A stretch of 64,000 nt of DNA from Sphingomonadales bacterium (GCA_016720115.1 JADJXT010000002.1:868001-932000); one strand, 5' to 3'. Shown: positions 1 through 8,814, counted from the stretch's first letter. A program made the numbers and translations. Notes: generated by a model from the sequence alone, not told the origin.

Positions 1-328
1 AGGAAGGCGCAGGCGCACGATCATAGTCGCGATAGCGCGGTTCATCATCCCGGCGCGGTTCGCTGCGCTGGCTTTTGCCTGCCGAATCCGCGATCGCCGC
101 GATGGCCGCGATCAGGCCGATGCCAAGGATGACATCGCCTGCATCGACATCGAGCCGACGGTTGCGCCAGCGACGACGGCGGTAGTCGGATGCGTCGTCA
201 TAAGGCGATGCTTCGTGGCGGGACGCCGCAACTTCCCGACTGCCATATGCCGCCATTGCGGGCAACGGCGTGGTTGCGACCATTGCGGTCAATCCGGCAG
301 CGAGCGCTGCCTTGCCAAATCTGTTCAT
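1..328 (-). CDS. small exported protein, C-terminal end outside window
   Basis: The reading frame starts at the ATG at 328, behind a strong AGGAGG ribosome binding site, and runs off the left edge after about 109 codons. The first roughly 26 residues form a typical signal peptide (MNRFGKAALAAG... ending in PAMAA). An Arg/Asp/Tyr-rich stretch follows, then a short hydrophobic Gly/Ile/Ala segment (DAGDVILGIGLIAAIAA), then more charged Arg/Asp sequence. The next gene downstream in the window (442-1005) has the same layout and a matching segment (SAGEVIAGAVILGGLAA), so the two look like tandem paralogues. The protein is probably periplasmic or inner-membrane tethered. I do not know its function. 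Confidence 0.7.
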   Translation of the reverse strand, partial: MNRFGKAALAAGLTAMVATTPLPAMAAYGSREVAASRHEASPYDDASDYRRRRWRNRRLDVDAGDVILGIGLIAAIAAIADSAGKSQRSEPRRDDEPRYRDYDRAPAPS

Positions 329-441
329 TCAAACCTCCTGCCATAGGAGGGGATACACCCCTGTATGCTGCGAACATGGGTGGCCCAGCCTGTCAGCAGA
401 CTGAACCACCCGAAGAATTTACACGCTGTTGCGCATCACCA

Positions 442-1005
442 TTAGCGCCAGCGATCGAGCCCGCGATAGTCGACATCGACCACCCGTCCGCGTTCGACAT
501 GGCAGGTGAAGCGGCCCTTGTCGTAACCACGGTTATAGCTATCGCCATATCCGCGCCCGCGCCAGCCATCCTTGACAACGATGTTGCCCGAAATGCGATA
601 GCCATTGCGCGTGCGATCGATGTCGTGAACCCGGGTCACATCGGTACGGCTGTAACGATTGCCCCAATTTTCGACCGCGTTGACACACTGGTTAACCGCC
701 GCGCGGCTGCCGCCATAGCCACTGTTATAGCCATAGCCGCCATTGTAACGATCACCACCACGGTTGTCATAACGGTCGTTATAGCGGTTGTCATAATTAC
801 GCCCGTCATCATAGCGGCGATCATCGTCGCTGCTGGCGATCACGGCGGCGAGGCCGCCAAGGATAACCGCACCGGCAATCACTTCACCAGCACTGATGCC
901 ATCATTGTCGCGATGGCGGTCGCGCGCCTGTGCAGGGGCGGCAACGCTGACCAGGGCCGCAGCTGCGGCACCGGCGCTGAGCAGGCTCTTGGTCAAAATC
1001 TTCAT
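442..1005 (-). CDS. small exported RG/NY-rich protein with conserved C-terminal domain
   Basis: 187 residues. I chose the ATG at 1005 because a clear AGGAGA site lies just upstream and MKILTKSLLSAGAAAAALVS...AQA is a good signal peptide; the longer open frame upstream has neither. After the signal comes a hydrophobic glycine-zipper-like segment (about 33-50), a low-complexity region rich in Asp, Arg, Asn, Tyr and Gly (about 55-105), and a compact C-terminal domain with two cysteines (NQCVNAVE and FTCHVERG) that could form a disulfide. Such proteins are, to my knowledge, common in sphingomonads and of unknown function. It is a likely paralogue of the gene at 1-328. Confidence 0.75.
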   Translation of the reverse strand: MKILTKSLLSAGAAAAALVSVAAPAQARDRHRDNDGISAGEVIAGAVILGGLAAVIASSDDDRRYDDGRNYDNRYNDRYDNRGGDRYNGGYGYNSGYGGSRAAVNQCVNAVENWGNRYSRTDVTRVHDIDRTRNGYRISGNIVVKDGWRGRGYGDSYNRGYDKGRFTCHVERGRVVDVDYRGLDRWR

Positions 1006-1136
1006 CGAATGTCTCCTGTGTGGCGGTGGGATGATTCCCGCCGTCGAGAGGAGAATTAGACGATTCGAAATGATGCGTTGCTGAATCGACTTGTCAGCCA
1101 TTGTTCATGAAAAAAGCCATTTTAATGAACAAGCCG

Positions 1137-1787
1137 TCAAATCCGCGCTTCGCCCCATTCGATCCAACTGAACGGGCGCGGCGATTTGGGCATATAGCCC
1201 TTGTCGCCGCCTGAAACCTTAAAACCGGCCGCTTCATAAGCGCTGGTAATGGGTCGGGTCAGATGGCAATTGCCGCCGATCCGTTTCCAGACCGGTTCGA
1301 TGCGGCGCTGCCATTTGCGCACGCCTTCGTCCGGCGCGCTGCCATGTTCGAGGAACAGCGCTTTGCCACCCGGCCTCAGCACGCGGCGCATTTCGGCCAG
1401 AACCTGTTGCTGGTCATCGACCGAGCAAAGCGTGAAGGTGCACAGCACGGTATCGAAACTTTCGCTGGCAAAAGGTATAGCCTCGCCTACGCCGCCGCGA
1501 ATATCGGCCTCCATCCCGATGACCTGTGCCGCCTCGCGCGATCGATCGAGCAAACCCGCCGATGGATCGACACCCGAGAAACTTTTTATCCGCGCCGGAT
1601 CGTAAAAGGCCATGTTGATCCCGCCGCCGCAGCCCAGTTCGAGCACGTCGCCCTCTGCCTTTGGCACGATGCGGCTGCGCGCCTTCATGATCTGCGGTTG
1701 CGCGCAGGCGCAGCCGATCAATTTGGGAACCATGACCCTTTCCCACCAGCTGGCGGGGCGGGGTTGCCATTCACTTTGCTGCGTCAT
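1137..1787 (-). CDS. class I SAM-dependent methyltransferase
   Basis: 216 residues with the Rossmann-type SAM site: motif I DVLELGCGGGINMAFY near residue 48, an acidic residue after strand 2 (GVDPSAG), the FDTVLCTF motif and the post-motif LRPGGKALFLEHG. This layout matches the UbiE/phosphatidylethanolamine-methyltransferase-like family (Methyltransf_11). The substrate cannot be read from sequence. The start codon overlaps the last 17 bases of the upstream prolyl oligopeptidase gene, so the two are probably translated from one mRNA. A short Cys pair (GCACAQPQ) lies near the N-terminus. There is no signal peptide, so it is cytoplasmic. Confidence 0.8.
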   Translation of the reverse strand: MTQQSEWQPRPASWWERVMVPKLIGCACAQPQIMKARSRIVPKAEGDVLELGCGGGINMAFYDPARIKSFSGVDPSAGLLDRSREAAQVIGMEADIRGGVGEAIPFASESFDTVLCTFTLCSVDDQQQVLAEMRRVLRPGGKALFLEHGSAPDEGVRKWQRRIEPVWKRIGGNCHLTRPITSAYEAAGFKVSGGDKGYMPKSPRPFSWIEWGEARI

Positions 1788-4284
1788 CCTTCAACTCCAG
1801 TCCGGTCCATTTGGCCAGGAAAGCATATATATCCGAATATTCCTCGATCAGCTTGTCGGTCGGCTTGCCGGACCCATGACCGGCGCGGGTTTCGATGCGA
1901 ATGATGTGCGGCTTGGGCCCGGCCTTCGCCGCCTGCAATGCTGCAGTGTATTTGAAGCTGTGCCCCGGCACAACGCGGTCGTCGGTATCGGCGGTTGAAA
2001 CGATCATTGCCGGATAAACAACGCCACCCTTGATATTGTGATAGGGCGAATATCCCAGCAGGTTACGAAAATCCTCCTGCTTGTTTGGATAGCCATAATC
2101 GTCGACCCAATAGCGGCCCGCCGTAAAGCGATCGAAACGCAGCATGTCCATCACGCCAACTGCCGCATGCCCTGCGGCAAACAGGTCTGGCCGTTGGTTG
2201 ACCACAGCGCCCACCAGCAGACCGCCATTGGACCGGCCCTCGATCGCCAGCTTCTCCCTGGTCGTGATGCCCTGCCCGATCAGATATTCGCCTGCCGCGA
2301 TGAAATCATCGAAGACATTCTGCTTGTTCAAAAGGCGCCCTGCATCATGCCATGCCTTGCCATATTCGCTGCCGCCGCGAATGTTGGCGAGGACGAATAC
2401 GCCCCCTGACTGAATCCACGCCATGCGCGTCGCGCTGTAGCCCTGCAGTTGCGGGACATTGAAGCCGCCATAGGCATAAAGCAGCGTCGGCGCGCCTTTC
2501 GACAGGTCAAGGTCCGCGCGATGGACGATGAACATCGGCACGCTGGTTCCGTCTTTCGACGCGTAAAATCGCTGCTCGATATGTATCGCTGCAGGATCGA
2601 ACCCCGCCTCTGCCTGGGCAAACAGGCTGCTTTTGCCGGTTGATGAATCAAAACGGTAAATCGCGCCCGGCTGGCTGAAACTGGAAAAGGAATAGAAAGT
2701 CTCCGGATCGTCCGGTTTGCCGGAAAATCCCGACGCAGTGCCAATCGCGTTCAGGTGAATCCGCTGCAATGGCCGTCCTTGGAGGCTGACCATCTCTGCA
2801 ACCGAGCTTGCGTCCTTCAGATAGGAAAGCACCAGCCGACTGCCGACGATTTGCGCGCGCGCCAGCGGCTCGCTGCGCTCTGCAATCACATCTTCAAATA
2901 CCGGAAGTTTGCCCGCAAGATCGACTTTCACGATCTTCAGCCTTGGCGCGTCCTTATCGGTCACAAACCACAATTGGTCTCCGACACCCTCGATCAGTTG
3001 CCATTCATGGGCAAGGCCGGCGATAAGCGTAAATGGCTTCCACCGTTCAACGGGCCGTAGGGGGGGCGGGGGGGGGGGGGGCGGCGCGCGTGGGCCCTGG
3101 GCGGGGGGGCGGGCGCACCGGCGGGCGGGCGCCGGCGGGGGGCACCCTCCAGCAGCGGTTGACGAGCGGTCCTGCCTTTCTGAAACGCGCTCACCGGGAA
3201 TGGCCGATCTCGGCCGCCACCTATCTCAAGGCGGGCGGGGAGCAGGGCCGTCCGAGGCCTGGGGGGGTCTGCGGGCCAAGGGCGGGGGGGGGGGGGGGGT
3301 CTTCCTGCAGCCGAGGGGCGGCCGGCTCCAGCCAGGGGGGGAGGAACGCAGCACGCCCAGCAGGCGCAGAGCCAGCCAGCAATTACACCTTGACGGACGC
3401 GACCGTATCTTGCCCTCGTTGCTGCCCAGAGGGATGACACTGATTTCCTGTTTTTCGTCGGTCCCTTGCGCCGAGGTGATCACTATCCAGCGCTCGTCAT
3501 GCGTAACTTGCGCGCTATGCCCCAATTTTGGGCGGTCGGGGGTTGCATAGACGGCGCGATCTTCGCTTTGCGGCGTTCCAAGCCGATGGAAATACAGCGT
3601 CTGGTTTTCGTTGAGCGCCTGAAATTCCTGCCCTTCTTCCGGCGCAGCGAAGCGCGAATATAAAAACCCTTCATTCCCGATCCAGGCAATGCTGGTGAAT
3701 TTGGCCCATCGGATTTCGTCGGCCAGTGGCTGCCCCGTTTTCACGTCGATCACCTTGATCGTTCGCCAGTCGGACCCGCCATCCTGGATGGTGTAGGCCA
3801 GCAGCTTTCCATCGGGCGAAGGCTCCCACTGATCGAGCGCAGTCGCGCCGTCCCTCGCCCAGCTATTGGGATCGATCAGCACCCGATCGCTGCCGCTCAA
3901 TCCCCTGCGCACATATAGCGGTGACTGGTTCTGCAGTCCGTTATTCTTCGTGAAGAAATATCGCCCGCCCGCCTTTTGCGGGATGCTGAAACGCTCATAA
4001 TCGAGCAGCCATTTCATCCGGCTGGCGAGGATGTCCTTGCCCGGCAGACTGTCGAGATAGTCGGTCGAAACCTTGTTCTGCGCCTCAACCCATTTGGCTA
4101 CGTCCGGACTGACGCGCACATCGTCTTCCAGCCAGCGATAGGGATCGGCAACCTTTACGCCGAACTGCTCCTCAACGACATCGACCCTGCGACTTTCGGG
4201 ATAGGCAAGACTTGTTTCTTCAGCGGCACCTGCCGGACCAGCAATCATCATTGCTGCAACGCCAAGCACAAACGAAGACCGCAT
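1771..4284 (-). pseudogene. prolyl oligopeptidase (S9A), frame interrupted
   Basis: Serine peptidase that cuts after proline in short peptides; exported, since MRSSFVLGVAAMMIAGPAGA is a signal peptide. I chose the ATG at 4284 for that reason. The N-terminal half (4284 to about 3409) carries the start of the beta-propeller (DPYRWLEDD). The C-terminal half (about 3060 to 1771) carries the rest plus the hydrolase domain with the nucleophile in EGRSNGGLLVG, the Asp in DTDDRVVPGHS and the His in RAGHGSG. Both halves lie in the same frame but are separated by about 348 bp of G-rich sequence with a stop codon at 3226-3228. Without that stretch the protein would join seamlessly (SNEGK then ERWKPFTLIAGL), as in the Sphingomonas prolyl endopeptidase. 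It is either a real disruption or an assembly error; I favour the error. Confidence 0.8.
3061..3408. other. G-rich low-complexity insert inside the peptidase gene
   Basis: About 348 bp unlike anything else in the window. It contains uninterrupted G runs of 14 (3068-3081) and 16 (3284-3299), several 6-7 G runs, and a more ordinary stretch at about 3163-3240. The flanking coding halves keep the same frame, so the insert length is near a multiple of three. Poly-G runs are typical of two-colour sequencing chemistry failures or misassembled chimeric reads. The region would also be predicted to form G-quadruplexes if real. There are no inverted repeats or target-site duplications, and no coding frame I can defend. 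Boundaries are approximate. Confidence 0.6.
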
Positions 4285-4381
4285 AACGCCATTGTTCCTC
4301 ACAAAACCCCTATGTTTGACCGGAACGTAAAGCCAAGTCGAAAGGCTGCCAACATTTTCTGACAGCAATGTGCGCAACCGC

Positions 4382-5461
4382 TCAATTGCGCGTCACGCCC
4401 CGTCGCGATGCGTGGACAAGCATTATCGACAGGCTCGCGCAGAACAGCATCGCTTCCAGCCCGGCAGAAACGGTCTGGCTGACCATGCCAAAGCTGTTCT
4501 CTCCGGCGAGTATCCCAAGCGGATCGAGACTCAGCGAGGATTGCGGGAATTGCTCTGCCAGCGCTGCAAGGCTTCCGCCGAGCAGCCGCCCCCCTGTCAG
4601 AAAGATGAGAAAGGCCGCCGCCGCCCCAAGCAACACCGACGGGAGCGCAAGGCGCAAGATCGACGCGTTGTGTGCCATCCGCCTTGTGCACCAAAATGCC
4701 GCACCGGCAGCGACGCCCAATATCGCGCCTTCGCTTGCACCGGTAAAATCCTGCGGCGAACTGCCGAACAGCAGATTGAAGGCGTCAAATCCCAATAGCC
4801 GGGCAAAAGCGCCCACCGCCATGCCGCCTAACCCGCCGCCGACCAGTATCGCGAGCAGGCTTTGTGGCTTATATGCTTCTGTGGCGGCTATTCCGAAACC
4901 CACGCCTGCGGCGCCAATTATAGCCAGCATGATCGTCAACAACCATAATACGAGCAGCGCGGAGAGCGCCCCCCCGCCGCTCTGCGCCTGCGATGCCGCA
5001 GCGAAACCATAGAGCAAGCCGCCAATCGCACCGGCAATCGCGCCGCCAGCCATTGCAGCAAGGCCGGTTACCAGAAACTGTTGCAGCCGCGTATAGCGCC
5101 TGTCGGGCGCTGGCGAGACGGCGCCCGATTCGCTTCCGGCGAAACCGAATTCAACCAGGGCTATGAAACGATAGCCATGCTTGGGCACGGTTTCGATAAA
5201 ACGCGGACTGGCAGCATCGTCGTCGAGCGCTTTGCGGAGCGTCTTTATACATTGGGTCAATGCCTCATCGGTCACGGGCACGCCTTGCCAGACTTCATCG
5301 AGGAAACGATTCTTGCTGATCAGCGATCCGGCATCGCTGACCATCAGCGCCAGTGCGTCGAGGTAGCGGCTGCTCAGTTCGATGCGCTCACCCGCCCTCG
5401 ACAGCTGGCGATTGCCGGGATCGAACAGGAAGTCACCGAAACGGAAAGTCTCAATCGCCAT
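4382..5461 (-). CDS. CadC-like membrane transcriptional regulator
   Basis: 359 residues. The first about 100 form an OmpR/PhoB-type winged helix (FRFGDFLFDPGNRQL, then SRYLDALALMV, KNRFLDEVW and the wing ending RFIETVPKHGYRF), the form found in CadC/ToxR proteins that bind DNA from the membrane. From about residue 125 to the end are many Gly/Ala/Leu-rich transmembrane segments with short loops. No large periplasmic sensing domain is present, so the signal must be sensed in the membrane or through a partner. The gene is divergent from the membrane protein gene at 5543 with 81 bp between them, which makes that gene a likely target. Confidence 0.75.
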   Translation of the reverse strand: MAIETFRFGDFLFDPGNRQLSRAGERIELSSRYLDALALMVSDAGSLISKNRFLDEVWQGVPVTDEALTQCIKTLRKALDDDAASPRFIETVPKHGYRFIALVEFGFAGSESGAVSPAPDRRYTRLQQFLVTGLAAMAGGAIAGAIGGLLYGFAAASQAQSGGGALSALLVLWLLTIMLAIIGAAGVGFGIAATEAYKPQSLLAILVGGGLGGMAVGAFARLLGFDAFNLLFGSSPQDFTGASEGAILGVAAGAAFWCTRRMAHNASILRLALPSVLLGAAAAFLIFLTGGRLLGGSLAALAEQFPQSSLSLDPLGILAGENSFGMVSQTVSAGLEAMLFCASLSIMLVHASRRGVTRN

Positions 5462-5542
5462 TTTTCACCGATTGCTCACAACCTGCTCATGCCTTTGGCC
5501 GCCTTGCGCCCTAATTGCGGTGCCTCAACCATTTAAAGGGAT

Positions 5543-6091
5543 ATGGCAATGCAAAATGGGCAAACGACGTTGACGCGCTCTAGGTGGAATCTCTGGCGCA
5601 TCATCGGCTGGGGCGGCGCGGCGGCGCTGGTGCTGCTGCCTGCGGTCACGATGCAATTCACCAGCGAGGTGAACTGGACGCTGAGCGATTTCGGATTTGC
5701 CGCGATGCTGTTTGGCGTGCTGGGGCTGGGCATTGAACTGGCGGTGCGCATGACGCCCGACCGCTTCTATCGGGCGGGCGCGGCCTTCGCCCTGCTTTCG
5801 GCTTTCCTTATCGTCTGGTCGAACGGTGCGGTGGGCATGATCGGCAACGAGGATAATCCGGTGAACCTGCTGTTCCTCGGCGTGATCCTGATCGCCCTTA
5901 TCGGTTCGGTGCTGTCGCGTTTCGGAAAGCAAGGCATGGCGCTGACGATGTTCACCGCAGGCACGGCACAGGCGAGCATAGCTACGATATTTGGCATCCT
6001 CGGCAGCGACTTTCGCGGCGGCGTCTATTCGATTGTACTGGCGAGCCTGTGGATTTTGTCCGGCGCGCTGTTCAGGGCGAGCCGGTGCTGA
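5543..6091 (+). CDS. small multi-pass membrane protein
   Basis: 182 residues with about six hydrophobic helices (for example WRIIGWGGAAALVLLPAV, FGFAAMLFGVLGLGIELAV, AGAAFALLSAFLIVWS, LLFLGVILIALIGSVLS). ATGs at 5543 and 5549 are both possible; the AAAGGG element upstream is better spaced for the second. I see no catalytic motif and cannot name a function. It is divergent from a membrane-anchored winged-helix regulator and is followed directly by a two-way terminator, so it is probably a single-gene transcript. Confidence 0.7.
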   Translation: MAMQNGQTTLTRSRWNLWRIIGWGGAAALVLLPAVTMQFTSEVNWTLSDFGFAAMLFGVLGLGIELAVRMTPDRFYRAGAAFALLSAFLIVWSNGAVGMIGNEDNPVNLLFLGVILIALIGSVLSRFGKQGMALTMFTAGTAQASIATIFGILGSDFRGGVYSIVLASLWILSGALFRASRC

Positions 6092-6097
6092 CATCGA

Positions 6098-6130
6098 AAA
6101 AGGGCGGCTCCAGACCGGAGCCGCCCTTTT
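6098..6130. terminator. bidirectional intrinsic terminator
   Basis: A 14-bp stem (AAAAGGGCGGCTCC paired with GGAGCCGCCCTTTT, 6098-6111 and 6117-6130) closes a 5-nt loop. A and T tracts flank the GC core, so the hairpin works on both strands. It ends the membrane protein gene (plus strand) and the whole ribosomal protein cluster after rplQ (minus strand). Confidence 0.9.
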
Positions 6131-6150
6131 GAAATCACTTGTGCAGGCTA

Positions 6151-6567
6151 TCAGGCCGCTTCTTCGAGTTCCGCTTCAACCGGGCCCGAATCCTGGCCCT
6201 TAGCGCTGACATCGCGGTCGACCAGTTCGATGATCGCCATCGGCGAGGCGTCCGAAGCGCGGTAGCCAGCCTTGATGATGCGGGTATAGCCGCCGTTGCG
6301 GTCCTTGTAGCGCTCGGCGAGCACGTCGAACAGCTTGGCGAGCTGCGCATCGTCCATCAGGCGGCTCTGCGCGAGGCGACGGTTTGAAAGGCCGCCCTTC
6401 TTGGCCAGCGTCACCAGCTTTTCGACATAGGGGCGCAGTTCTTTTGCCTTCGCAACGCCGGTGGTGATCTGCTCATGCTTGATCAGCGAAGCCGCCATGT
6501 TGCGCAGCATCGCGATACGATGGCTGCCGGTGCGGTTCAGTTTGCGTTGGCCTACTTTATGGCGCAT
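6151..6567 (-). CDS. rplQ: 50S ribosomal protein L17
   Basis: 138 residues beginning MRHKVGQRKLNRTGSHR, the universal L17 signature, which places it at the peptide exit tunnel region of the large subunit. The C-terminus has an acidic extension (VEAELEEAA) beyond the globular core, usual in alphaproteobacteria. It is the last gene of the rpsM-rpsK-rpoA-rplQ group. A long palindromic repeat separates it from rpoA and a strong terminator follows. Confidence 0.98.
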   Translation of the reverse strand: MRHKVGQRKLNRTGSHRIAMLRNMAASLIKHEQITTGVAKAKELRPYVEKLVTLAKKGGLSNRRLAQSRLMDDAQLAKLFDVLAERYKDRNGGYTRIIKAGYRASDASPMAIIELVDRDVSAKGQDSGPVEAELEEAA

Positions 6568-6647
6568 TTTTCAATCCTTCGTTCGTAAGGGGGCCGTGTA
6601 AGGTACCCCAGTCCAGGCCATTTTGCGGGCGGCCCTTTACCTGGCCC

Positions 6648-6724
6648 CGTCGCCCCGGCGAAGGCCGGGGCCGCTGGAAGCATAGCTTAAACATATAGCG
6701 GCCCCGGCCTTCGCCGGGGCGACG
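6648..6724. repeat. 28-bp perfect inverted repeat (REP-like) between rpoA and rplQ
   Basis: The arms at 6648-6675 and 6697-6724 are exact reverse complements (CGTCGCCCCGGCGAAGGCC... and its complement) around a 21-nt loop. The arms themselves contain the smaller palindrome-like GGCCTTCGCCGGGGC. Elements of this type are dispersed in alphaproteobacterial genomes. In the rpoA-rplQ transcript the arms would form a very stable hairpin. The right arm ends 6 bases before the last base of the rpoA coding region, so the repeat touches the 3' end of rpoA. Confidence 0.85.
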
Positions 6725-6729
6725 CGCTA

Positions 6730-7791
6730 TTAACCAAGCAGCTCCTGTTCGAGCTTCTTGGCCATTTCCTCGATATTTTCCGGCGGCCAGCCGGGGATGT
6801 CCATGCCAAGGCGCAGGCCCATCGACGAAAGGACTTCCTTGATTTCGTTCAAGGACTTGCGGCCGAAATTCGGCGTGCGCAACATCTCGGCTTCGCTCTT
6901 CTGAACGAGGTCACCGATGTAGATGATGTTGTCATTCTTGAGGCAGTTGGCCGAACGGACCGACAGCTCAAGCTCGTCAACCTTCTTGAGAAGGTAACGG
7001 TTGAGCTGGTTGGCGTCCGATTCTTCGTTCGATACCGGTGCGGCGGCGAGGCCGATCATCGGCGACGAAGCAGCCATCGACTCTTCGAAGTGGACAAAGA
7101 CCTGCAGCTGGTCCTGAAGGATGCGCGCCGCATAGGCCACGGCATCTTCGGGAGCGACGGTGCCGTCGGTTTCAACGGTCAGGTTCAGCTTGTCGAAATC
7201 CAGTTCCTGGCCGATACGCGCATTGTCGATCTTGTAGGCAACCTGGCGAACCGGTGAATAAAGCGAGTCGACCGGGATCAGGCCGATCGGCGCGTCGGCC
7301 GGGCGATTGGCAACCGCAGGAACATAACCCTTGCCGGTATCGGCAGTGATTTCCATGTTCAGCGTTGCGCCATCGTCGAGATGGCAGATAACCAGTTCCG
7401 GGTTCATCACCTGAATGTCGCCGGTCACTGCAATGTCGCCCGCCTTGACGGTCGCAGGGCCGGTGGCCGAAAGCTGCATCCGCTTCGGGCCTTCGCCTTC
7501 CATCTTCAGGGCGACCTGCTTGATGTTGAGCACGATGTCGGTGACGTCTTCACGCACGCCCGCTAGCGACGAGAATTCGTGCAGCACATTTTCGATCTTG
7601 ATCGAGGTGATCGCTGCGCCCTGCAGCGAGGAGAGCAATACGCGGCGCAGCGCGTTGCCGAGCGTCAGGCCAAAGCCACGCTCAAGAGGTTCGGCGACGA
7701 AGGTTGCCTTGCGACGTGCATCGCCAGCAGGCTTCACTTCGAGGCCCATGGGCTTTTTCAGTTCCTGCCAGTTCTTCATGTTGACGGACAT
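6730..7791 (-). CDS. rpoA: RNA polymerase alpha subunit
   Basis: 353 residues. The N-terminal dimerisation and assembly domain has the family hallmark GFGLTLGNALRRVLLSS near residues 39-55; the C-terminal domain carries the helix-hairpin-helix region (LRTPNFGRKSLNEIKEVLSSMGLRLGM) that contacts UP elements and activators. The length is a little above the E. coli protein (329) and normal for alphaproteobacteria. It lies between rpsK and rplQ as in most proteobacteria, with an added palindromic repeat on each side. Confidence 0.98.
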   Translation of the reverse strand: MSVNMKNWQELKKPMGLEVKPAGDARRKATFVAEPLERGFGLTLGNALRRVLLSSLQGAAITSIKIENVLHEFSSLAGVREDVTDIVLNIKQVALKMEGEGPKRMQLSATGPATVKAGDIAVTGDIQVMNPELVICHLDDGATLNMEITADTGKGYVPAVANRPADAPIGLIPVDSLYSPVRQVAYKIDNARIGQELDFDKLNLTVETDGTVAPEDAVAYAARILQDQLQVFVHFEESMAASSPMIGLAAAPVSNEESDANQLNRYLLKKVDELELSVRSANCLKNDNIIYIGDLVQKSEAEMLRTPNFGRKSLNEIKEVLSSMGLRLGMDIPGWPPENIEEMAKKLEQELLG

Positions 7792-7860
7792 GGATTTCCC
7801 CTAGGTTGGGCGGGACCGGCCATTTGGTGCACCTTGCCGGACTGCCTTTTGAAATTTACT

Positions 7861-7929
7861 CGGGGACTGTCCCTATGGGGACTGTCCCTTTCACTGCGAG
7901 AGGGACGGTCCCCAAGGGGACAGTCCCTG
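7861..7929. repeat. GGGACTGTCCC nested palindromic repeat between rpsK and rpoA
   Basis: Two 28-nt half-units (about 7862-7889 and 7901-7928) are imperfect reverse complements around an 11-nt spacer. Each half contains two copies of a smaller palindrome of the form GGGAC(T/A/G)GTCCC. The whole is a REP/BIME-like unit that folds into a long hairpin on either strand. The GGGACAGT core is shared with the repeat at 13944-14032. Confidence 0.8.
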
Positions 7930-7934
7930 CAAGA

Positions 7935-8324
7935 TCAGACGCGGCGACGCTTCGAAGGACGCACGCCGTTGTGCGGGATCGGCGTCACATCGCGGATCGA
8001 AGTGATCGTGAAGCCGACGGCCTGCAGCGCGCGCAGTGCGCTTTCGCGGCCCGAACCCGGACCCTTCACTTCGACTTCGAGCGTGCGGACGCCATGTTCC
8101 GCTGCCTTTTTGCCTGCGTCTTCTGCGGCAACCTGTGCGGCATAGGGCGTAGACTTGCGGCTGCCCTTGAAGCCCATCATGCCTGCCGAAGACCAGCTGA
8201 TCGCATTGCCCTGGGCGTCGGTGATGGTGATCATCGTGTTGTTGAAGCTGGCGTTGACGTGGGCAACACCTGCCGAGATATTCTTGCGTTCGCGCCGTTT
8301 GATGCGCTGTGGTTCGCGTGCCAT
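7935..8324 (-). CDS. rpsK: 30S ribosomal protein S11
   Basis: 129 residues with the conserved core AHVNASFNNTMITITDAQGNAISWSS and the C-terminal RDVTPIPHNGVRPSKRRRV, which lines the platform and mRNA exit region of the small subunit. Its standard position is after rpsM and before rpoA. Length and ends are normal. Confidence 0.98.
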   Translation of the reverse strand: MAREPQRIKRRERKNISAGVAHVNASFNNTMITITDAQGNAISWSSAGMMGFKGSRKSTPYAAQVAAEDAGKKAAEHGVRTLEVEVKGPGSGRESALRALQAVGFTITSIRDVTPIPHNGVRPSKRRRV

Positions 8325-8371
8325 TTTGCTCTATCCTGTCTTTGTCTGGGAATAGCTGCGGAGACCCGCGC

Positions 8372-8740
8372 TTACTTCTTCTTGCCGGCGATGGGCTTCG
8401 CCTTGCCCTTGCGGGTGCGCGCATTGGTGTGCGTGCGCTGTCCGCGGACAGGAAGGCCCTTGCGATGACGCAGGCCGCGATAGCAGGCGAGGTCCATCAA
8501 ACGCTTGATGTTCATCGCTGTGTTGCGGCGAAGGTCACCCTCAACGGTGTGGTCGGCATCGATCGTTTCACGAATCTTCAGGACTTCGGCGTCCGAAAGA
8601 TCCTGCACCCGGCGGGTGTGATCGATTCCCAGCTTGTCGGCAATTTCGACCGCCTTGGTGCGGCCAATGCCATGGATGTAGGTGAGCGCAATGATAACGC
8701 GCTTGTTGGTTGGTAGGTTAACCCCGGCAATACGTGCCAA
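8372..8740 (-). CDS. rpsM: 30S ribosomal protein S13 (TTG start)
   Basis: 122 residues. The conserved N-terminus MARIAGVNLP requires the TTG at 8740 as start codon: the residues match the family from that codon on, and an AAGGAG site lies 7 nt upstream. The longer frame upstream has no S13 similarity. The C-terminal tail (GQRTHTNARTRKGKAKPIAGKKK) is the basic extension that reaches the P-site tRNA. It is the first gene after the rimK terminator, so it needs its own promoter or read-through. Confidence 0.96.
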   Translation of the reverse strand: MARIAGVNLPTNKRVIIALTYIHGIGRTKAVEIADKLGIDHTRRVQDLSDAEVLKIRETIDADHTVEGDLRRNTAMNIKRLMDLACYRGLRHRKGLPVRGQRTHTNARTRKGKAKPIAGKKK

Positions 8741-8814
8741 TTTCTTGCTCCTTGCTCCACAGGGTTCCGGATGAAACCCTATCTCAACGCGAAAGTGATG
8801 GGCCGACAACGCAG

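Noticed and set aside
3033..3437. Gly/Arg-rich proteins encoded in the poly-G stretch
   Set aside because: Open in several frames only because poly-G/C lacks stop codons; composition is unlike any other gene here.
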